Below, piece after piece: positions 57,276 through 64,000 of a stretch of 64,000 nt of DNA. The stretch covers positions 1,674,001 to 1,738,000 of the forward strand of contig NC_088321.1 in assembly GCF_910592395.1 (NCBI RefSeq), in the 5' to 3' direction. How positions within the stretch are numbered: the first letter of the stretch is position 1; the number at the start of each line of letters is the position of its first letter. This stretch comes from Lineus longissimus. Taxonomy: Eukaryota; Nemertea; Pilidiophora; Heteronemertea; Lineidae. Below the pieces are notes generated by a model. It had not been told where the DNA came from, made no database searches, and worked only from the letters and a program-made list of their open reading frames with translations. The position numbers were made by a program, and so were the translations under genes.

Positions 57276-57639
57276 GAAATGTCAGTTAACTTATTCTTTC
57301 CCCTCTCCCAGTCCATTCTGAACCATCAGAGTTAATCGGTCCGTTACCACCCCTCTGAGGCTTGAGGGTCAAGATGATCCCAGCCTAGACTACCCGTCCA
57401 TCAGAAAGGAAATTTCATTATGAAAGTCCCCAGGCCTGACAAAGACCTGTGAAAAAAAGATCAATAAGTGACATAGTGAGGTTGAGCAAATTTTGCATGT
57501 GTTACAGTATGCACGATTGTGACATTCCTTCTATCGAAGAACAGGAGGTGTCCTGCACTGCACACGAAAGTCATGGACGAGCCCTTTGTTCCGTTATCGT
57601 CACAACGGAGATATCCTGTGTCTCATTCATCATCATTCA

Positions 57640-58040
57640 TCATCATTACTGGCGTCGTAACCCTATTGGATTTTTACCGGAGGTATGGAGTCCACTATAG
57701 GCTACTGTCCACCTATGTGGGATCTTTTACTTGTCCTGGCTTAGACACTCGGGTTCAAGGGACCACGGCTTTTAGTCTCATCCGACAGACCCTCGACTAT
57801 TTCATACATTGTAGGTTTTGTGAAGAGCCAGGAATTGTAGTTCCTTGAAAGCCGGTTCATTCAGAAATACAATCCTGGGTTCTCCCCGGGATCGAACCCG
57901 GGCCCTATTGCGTGGTAGCCAGCAGTGTTAACCACTAGGCTATGGGGCTCCTATACAATCCTGGGTTCTCCCCGGGATCGAACCCGGGCCCTATTGCGTG
58001 GTAGCCAGCAGTGTTAACCACTAGGCTATGAGGCTCTCCC
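57640..58040 (-). mobile_element. GAGGAGCC-type SINE with a duplicated head
   Basis: Body (GTGGGATCTTTTACTTGTCC, GTCTCATCCGACAGACCCTC) followed on the plus strand by two heads (GATCGAACCCGGGCCCTATT at about 57890 and 57975, each ending CACTAGGCTATGRGGCTC). The second head is 5'-trimmed. Confidence 0.85.
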
Positions 58041-59440
58041 ATGAATTTTTTTGACACTGATCCAAGTCACATGACCAAAATCGTCGGACAAAAACCAATG
58101 AAAAAGCAGTAGTCCACAATGAATGTTATTTTGATCATTATTTAACAATTACAAGTTTTAAGAAAAATGTTTACAAACAAGATTATCCCGGATTATGCCA
58201 AAATTACCACCGACACTGGTTTCTAAGATAAAACGGCCTTAATAGCAAGATTTTGTTTTATTTTGTGAAGGTGTAAAGAAGTTATTGGTAGGTGATAGTC
58301 ACAGAATAGTCTCCACTCTTCTTCTCCAGCGTTCGCTCTACACTTGGAGGTGATTTTCTCCACGGAGTATTCTTCCTCCAAGGCGGGATGAGCGTGTTTA
58401 CGTGCCACTACAGTTAGGCACCAATTGGGTGTATTAATAGCCGTGCGTGATCGTCCTTGACCAGAGGCAGGTTTGGCCAACGTCAAAGCTGAAATTCAGT
58501 TGGAATTTACGCAATTTTAGATTTTCAAATCTAATTACAATTTCAAATTTTTGATGACGGCGTAGCCCTTTAAGAGACGGGGACTTTTTTCTGAATAACT
58601 TGATATATAATTATGAACTAAATTAACATTTTACAATTTTTATACCAACACTAACATCGTCAATGAGACTGCTTTTGCTGTTTTGAACACATAACATTTT
58701 CATCATTTATAAAGAATATCGTACAGTCTTGCGCAAAAGGAAGTAGCCACCCCATAATTGGTCTTGGCGTCTTGACCAAAATTTTCGAAAACTTGAAAAT
58801 ATTCCCCAAGATTTGAATTTAAAAAGATGTTCAAAAACGCAGTTTATCGTGAGAGGTCTTCACCCCCCCTCCTCAGAAAAATCTATGAAACGACAAATTT
58901 ATTTTTTTTCAATTTTCAGAACTTTTCTGAAATGACTGTGACTAATTCCTTCAGATCAACACTGTACAAAGCTATTGCTCATTCCACAAAGTTAAAGATT
59001 TCACAGCAAATCTGCAAACACTTCGATTATTTTACCGAGGAATTCACGCAACTTTTGCGAAATGAACAAATGCATATATATGCATCTTCGAAGATTTCCA
59101 AAATTATTCTTTGTCAATAATTAACTTGTTTTAACTTTGATTGATGAGTCAAATGCCAATTAAGTCCATCAAACTGACCTGTCATTCCCAAAAAATGTCC
59201 AAACAGTATTTCAAATAGATGTTGGACTATTTTCAGTCAAATGTCCCCAATTTTGAAGTATCCTAGCGATTTGAACACCCAGTGTACCTCTAAATGCATT
59301 TTCCTTTGTAAAATTCAACTCCCAAGAGGTATTTTTTCATTAACAGTAGTCAAAAAAACTCTAAAAGTGTCCTCATTGGAAGGTCTTATTAAATAAGAAT
59401 CATAGAGGATATTCTTATTGAATGTGAGCAATCCAGGTTC
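58041..59440. other. Intergenic AT-rich sequence between convergent genes
   Basis: Holds a short SINE-body fragment (58320-58440: CAGCGTTCGCTCTACACTTG, CAAGGCGGGATGAGCG) and a partial M-family MITE (58480-58572, ending GACGGCGTAGCCCTTTAAG). No coding exon seen. Confidence 0.55.
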
Positions 59441-59445
59441 ATAAA

Positions 59446-59696
59446 TACAGTGGAACCTCCCTTAACGGACACCTCTCTATTAAGGACACCTCTCTATTAA
59501 GGACAACCTCTCTTTTAAGGACACCTCTCTATTAAGGACAACCTCTCTATTAAGGACAACCTCTCTATTAAGGACACTAGTTTTGGTCCCAAATTGGTAG
59601 TCTCCTTTCAATTTGACCTCTCTAATCAGGACACCTTTCTATTAAGGACAGCACTTGTCAGTGCCGAGGGTGTCCTTAATAGAGAGGTTCTACTGC
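59446..59696. mobile_element. Pogo-like MITE with six 18-bp units
   Basis: TACAGTGGAACCTC to GAGGTTCTACTGCA. The final TA is mutated to CA. One unit reads CTTTTAAGG. Confidence 0.85.
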
Positions 59697-59874
59697 ATTA
59701 CAACACTTTTCCTCCCCTTGCTTAGAAAATTTTTATACTATTTACACAAATGCGTCTCAAATAACCTTTTTTTAAATCATCCTAATTGGTTGTAAAACTT
59801 CAACATTTACTAATCTCTATTGCCATGGCTATATGACATCAGACAAACAATTATGGTCGCTATGACAACACTAT

Positions 59875-62800
59875 CTAATAATAGTCCCTTCGGTACCCTC
59901 CTCCGCCACTATTTCGGTTTCCACGGTTACGGTACTGGTCCTGCCTGTAGTGATCTCTATCACGGTCTCTATCGCCATGGCGATTGTCCCTGTGGTGACG
60001 GTCGCGGTTGCCGTGACGATCATCTCTGAAAACACACCAAAATATATTGGAATATTTTTCTGATGCTTTTTAAAGCGCCATACAGTACGAATTCTCCTTT
60101 TACAACAGCATTGGGTGGCAAATTGACATACAGTGGAACCTCCCTTAGCGGACACCTCACTATTTAGGACACCCACTCTATTAAGGACAACCTCTCTATT
60201 AAGGACACTAGTTTTGGTCCCAAAGTGGTTGTTTCCATTCAATTTGACCTCTCTAATCAGGACACCTCTATATTAAGGACAACCCTCGTCGGTCCCGAGG
60301 GTGTCCTTAATAGAGAGGTTCTACTGTACCAGTTAGAGGCCACAACAATATCCATGTTTGAAATCGATGTTGACACACCACATTCAGTTTTAGAACCAAA
60401 AAAGTTGGGATGTTGACTCGGAGAGGTGGAAGATAATCCGAGAGGTAGAAGATACTCGGAGAGGTGGCTCCCACTTCCACACAAAACAACAAATTTACCT
60501 GTGGCGATCGTCCCTGCGATCGTGGTAGCGATCACCTTGGCGATAGTCCTGCGACCTGTAGTCTCGGTTGCCATGGCGATCATAATCTCTTTGGCGGTAG
60601 TCATCTCGCTGAAATATGCAGAAATGTCTGTGATATCTGGCGGTGTCTGAGTTAAGGTTGGGACTACAGCCTGCTACCTATGTTGAACAAAGTTGCAGAT
60701 TGCTAACATTATCAAAATTTCTCTTCGGTTTTGATTGAAGCTACCCAATATGAATCTATTCAAAACCTCATAGCCTGGTGGTTAACACTGTTGGCTACCA
60801 CACAGTGGGGCCTGGGTACAGACTTAGGGAGAACCCAGGATTGTATTTCTGGATGAACCGGCGTGGCTTTCAAGGAACTAAAATTCCTGGCTCTTCACAA
60901 CAAGTTTGAGGCTCTGAGTCGAGGCGTCTCATTGCCAAGGTGTTAATACTGCTGGCTACCACGCAATAGGGCCTGGGTTCGATCCCAGGGAGAACCCAGG
61001 ATTGTATTTCAGGATGAACCGGCTTGGCTTTCAAGGAACGAAAATTCCCGGCTCTTCACAACACGTCATGACGTACAATGTATGAAATACTCGAGGGTCT
61101 GTCGGATGAGACTGAAAGCCGTGGTCCCTTGTACCTGAGTGTCTTAGCCAGGACAAGTAAAAGATCCCACATAGGTGGACAGTAGCCTATAGTGGACTCC
61201 ATGGCAAAGTTTTGAATTTTTTTCAAATCTTTGCCAAAATTAACAAAGTTAAGAGGAGCGATAATTCTGGCCCTCAATACAGTGATGAGCACTCACCCCA
61301 TATCTGTCTCCCCGATTGTCGTAATCTCGCGACCGCTGTTCATCCCGCCTGCGGTCGTACGACCTATCATCGGATGAACGGCTCTCGGACCGCTCCCTCC
61401 GCTCACCACCAGACGAACTCTCGCCTCGCGACCTCTCTCGATCATCCTTCCAGTAATCGGAACTTTTTTCGGAATTTTCGCGTTTTGTCTCGTTCGTTGC
61501 TGCGCCAACAGGGGGCGGGACAAATTTTGCGGCCTCCGAGTCACCTCGTCCACCATAAGACATTTCTGCGTCCGATTTCTCACTTTTTGTCACCTCGACC
61601 TCAGTGTCTTCAGGCTTTGCACGACCTTGACCTTGACCAAGTGACCTTGGATCAATCTGACCTTGACCTTCAGGTTTACAGTCCGCCCCAGGGCGCTCGA
61701 CACCTTCCTCAGGACCATCACCTTTCCCTCCGACACTTTGACCAACAGTTCTATCCGAGTCCAGAGATGGTGTCCCGGGCTTCTCAGCCTTAGATTCCGG
61801 CTTGGCGTGACTTTGCGAATCCACCTCTGATTTTGTTCTGTACTCTTCCCGACCCTGCGAAGCATCATTTTTTTCTTCCTTCTTTATTTCGCTCTCTTCT
61901 GCTTTCACTTCGGTACCCTCTTCATCCTTAGCTTCTTCTTCTTCTTCTTCTTCTTCTTCAACTTCATCTTTGACGTCTGCTTCCATTCCTTCCTCATTTG
62001 TCTCAGCAACTCTTTCTCTTTCTTCAATTTCTTCACGTCCCTCTCCTTTCTTTCCGACTGTCTCTTCAACCTTTTGAACCTCAATGTCCATGACATTTGT
62101 TTTTTCATCTGCTCTTTCATCAGCATCATCAGCCCTGATATCCTGACCCAGTGAGATAGTTTTGTTCTCATCCTTAGCAATAGGAATCTCTTCCTTAGCA
62201 ACATGGGTTTCTGCCTTGGCAACATGAGTCTCAACCTTAGCAACAGGAGTCTCTTCCTTGGCAACACACACTTCTTCCTCAGCAACATGAGTATCTTTCT
62301 TAGCAACTGGAATTTCCTCCTTGGTAACAGGAATTTCTTCCTTAATATCAGTAATTTCTTTCTCAACTTCAGTGCTATCAGCCTTAGCAACAGAATCATT
62401 TTCCTCAGCAACAGAACTCTCTGGCTCGGCAACAAGGCTATCTTCCATTATAACAGGACTTTCATTCTTGGTGATAGTCATAGAAATGTCTTCCTTAGCA
62501 ACCAAACCGTCATCCTCGGTAACCATGCTATCTTCCTCGGCAACCATGCTATCTTCCTCGGCAACCATGCTATCTTCCTCGGCAACCATGCTATCTTCCT
62601 CGACAACCATACCGTCTTCCTCGACAACCATACCGTCTTCCTCTACAACCACACTGTCTTCCTCGGGAACCAGGCTATCTTCCTCGGCAACCAGACTATC
62701 TCCCTCAGCAACCAGACTACCGACAACAGGAATCAATTCCTCCTCGTCAATAATCGGACTATCCTTCCGCTCAACGATCTCGGAGGTATCCTCCTCCTCC

Positions 62801-64000
62801 ATTCCAGGACTCTCCTCCCGCGAGCTACCAGCAACCGGACTCTCGGTTTCCATGGCAACAGGGCTTGTGGTTTCCATGACAACGGTGTTGTCATCTATCT
62901 TAAGTTTCTTGGTCTGTGTGAGTTGATCCTCTTCATCCTGTACGGACGGAAAATGAAAATTATTAAAGTTTTGCTGCCATGAAATTGCTAAGTCTCCCAT
63001 TCTCATACTGAAGAGGTAACACAGATTCGTTAATAAGTTGTCTTTGTAAAAAACACTTCGTCAAATAATAACAGGTCATAACGTCAGCAGTGCTACTTTA
63101 GCAATTGAAATGATAAGAGTCGAACCCACAACCTACTGATTAAGACCCTGGGGCTCTAATTACTACACCACCGATCTCCCTGTTCAAAAACTCACCTCTT
63201 CAACATCAGAAGTCCCCAGGAAGACAGACCGTTTACTCGGAGCCTTCTTCTCCTTGAACTTCACGGCCGACCACTTCTGCGATCCTTTCAGCGCGGCTGG
63301 GATGTCCTCGTCCTCGCGCGTCGGTAGCCATTTTTGTTTCATCGGGTCGGCTGGAACCTCATCTAGGAAATCATAAAATAGCAATACAGTGGAACCTCCC
63401 TTAGCGGACACCTCTCTATTAAGGACAACCTCTCTATTAAGGACAACCTCTCTATTAAGGACAACCTCTCTATTAAGGACAACCTCTCTATTAAGGACAA
63501 CCTCTCTATTAAGGACAACCTCTCTATTAAGGACACTAGTTTTGGTCCCAAATTGGTAAGTTTCCTTTCAATTTGATCTCTCTAATCAGGACACCTCTCT
63601 ATTAAGGACAGCACTTGTCAGTCCCGAGGGTGTCCTTAATAGAGAGGTTCTACTGTATGTGATGAAAATGAACAAAATGAACACAACATTGCGTGTCATC
63701 GTTTCCATGGAAACTCCAACAAGGCAGTATCCAACATTAAAGAAAAACCGTCTCCTTTCTCAGGACAGGCCAACTCGACAAGTTGGAGTGCCTGCCCGAT
63801 TCTCATCAAGCTGGGGAACGATTCACCAGGGTGACTTTGCCAACAACAGTGGTTCCACTTACAGTTATTCTCTGCTTCTTTCTTGGCCGCGATATTCTGC
63901 TGGAGTGTCGCGTACGCCGCTGTCACGACTTCATCCAAAACTGCGGCCGCTGTGGTCTCAGCCGGGAAAATATCGTCAATCACACCGTGGAGGATCTTAC
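59875..64000 (-). CDS. Acidic, heptad-repeat, Arg/Asp-rich protein, C-terminal exons (5' partial)
   Basis: Five minus-strand exons join in frame: 64000-63863 (partial), 63362-63196, 62937-61297, 60608-60499 and 60025-59875 (stop at 59875-59877). They give about 735 residues. Order: DDIFPAETTAAAVLDEVV; then DPMKQKWLPTREDEDIP and KGSQKWSAVKFKEKKAPSK; then a very acidic region with seven-residue repeats of the type VAEEDSM and VAKEETP (about 62170-62710); a Glu/Lys block ([13 protein letters not shown]); RRDEQRSRDYDNRGDRYG; and an Arg/Asp/His/Tyr-rich tail (RQRDYDRHGNRDYRSQ) ending GGGGYRRDYY. The low complexity and RD-rich tail resemble nuclear RNA-processing proteins, but I recognise no domain and assign no function. 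The start lies outside the window. Confidence 0.85.
60129..60327. mobile_element. Pogo-like MITE
   Basis: TACAGTGGAACCTC to GAGGTTCTACTGTA in the last intron of the RD-rich gene, about 100 bp from its terminal exon. Confidence 0.85.
60765..61202 (+). mobile_element. GAGGAGCC-type SINE, two heads plus body
   Basis: Diverged head at about 60765 (CCTCATAGCCTGGTGGTTAA), a second at about 60915 (GGTTCGATCCCAGGGAGAAC), then a body like that at 37980-38125 (GTCGGATGAGACTGAAAGCC). Same head-head-body arrangement as at 37.7 kb. Confidence 0.85.
62500..62715 (-). repeat. 21-bp coding minisatellite
   Basis: CTATCTTCCTCGGCAACCAT recurs every 21 bp about ten times, encoding the seven-residue VAEEDSM repeat inside the large exon. 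Variants (GACAACCATACCGTCTTCCT) encode VVEEDGM. Confidence 0.88.
63110..63182 (-). other. tRNA-like head in an intron
   Basis: On the minus strand GATCGGTGGTGTAGTAATTA (A-box-like) and GTAGGTTGTGGGTTCGACTC (B box) are spaced as in a tRNA, but the acceptor stem is not paired. Confidence 0.45.
63385..63657. mobile_element. Pogo-like MITE with seven 18-bp units
   Basis: TACAGTGGAACCTC to GAGGTTCTACTGTA. Its left end lies about 20 bp upstream of the splice acceptor of the exon at 63362-63196, so it occupies branch-point territory of that intron. Confidence 0.88.

Noticed and set aside
62203-62982. Plus-strand ORFs (FLGNHAIFLGN; SSSATMLSSSA)
   Set aside because: Antisense readings of the coding minisatellite in the RD-rich gene. 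The minus frame has proper splice junctions and continues in flanking exons.

Overview
This is eukaryotic (metazoan) genomic DNA, most likely from an invertebrate bilaterian. Coding sequence is split into short GT-AG exons separated by repeat-rich introns. The recognisable proteins are animal-specific: a ZO-1-type tight-junction protein, a talin-rod-domain protein and a GABP beta subunit. No operons, ribosome-binding sites or CRISPR arrays are present. I cannot name the species from sequence alone. The many MITEs, the tRNA-derived SINEs and the Tx1/L1-like LINE fit a marine invertebrate such as a lophotrochozoan or a basal deuterostome, but that is inference.

Layout. (1) 1-10,370, + strand: ten 3' exons of a tight junction protein (TJP/ZO) gene ending in a complete ZU5 domain; the 5' part lies outside the window. 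Its introns hold a 23-bp CCAAT-containing satellite, several MITEs, a 119-bp tandem repeat and a tandem SINE array. (2) 10,371-36,300: a gene-poor repeat field. At its centre is an apparently full-length, intact two-ORF non-LTR retrotransposon (17,302-23,486) with target-site duplications. The element begins with about 47 nt of U2 snRNA 5'-end sequence and sits inside U2-like motifs. Around it are long inverted arms of a ~180-bp repeat; a compact palindromic version lies at 33.9-35.7 kb. (3) 36,300-42,800, - strand: a two-exon TLNRD1 (talin rod domain-containing 1) gene, followed downstream by a dense cluster of X-box-like palindromes. (4) 43,000-57,300, + strand: a complete nine-exon GABPB gene, with candidate NRF1 and ETS sites upstream, among many copies of a pogo-like MITE. 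(5) 59,875-64,000, - strand: the 3' part of a gene for an acidic, heptad-repeat, Arg/Asp-rich protein that I do not recognise.

The most abundant repeat is a short element with CAGTGGAACCTC-type terminal inverted repeats, TA flanks and an internally amplified 18-bp unit (about 20 copies). Because 18 is a multiple of three, it creates many spurious repetitive ORFs, which are not genes. The human orthologues of the three identified genes (TJP1, TLNRD1, GABPB1) all map to chromosome 15, so the window probably preserves an ancient linkage group. The genes have no shared pathway: TJP and TLNRD1 act at junctions and the actin cytoskeleton, and GABPB is a nuclear transcription factor subunit.
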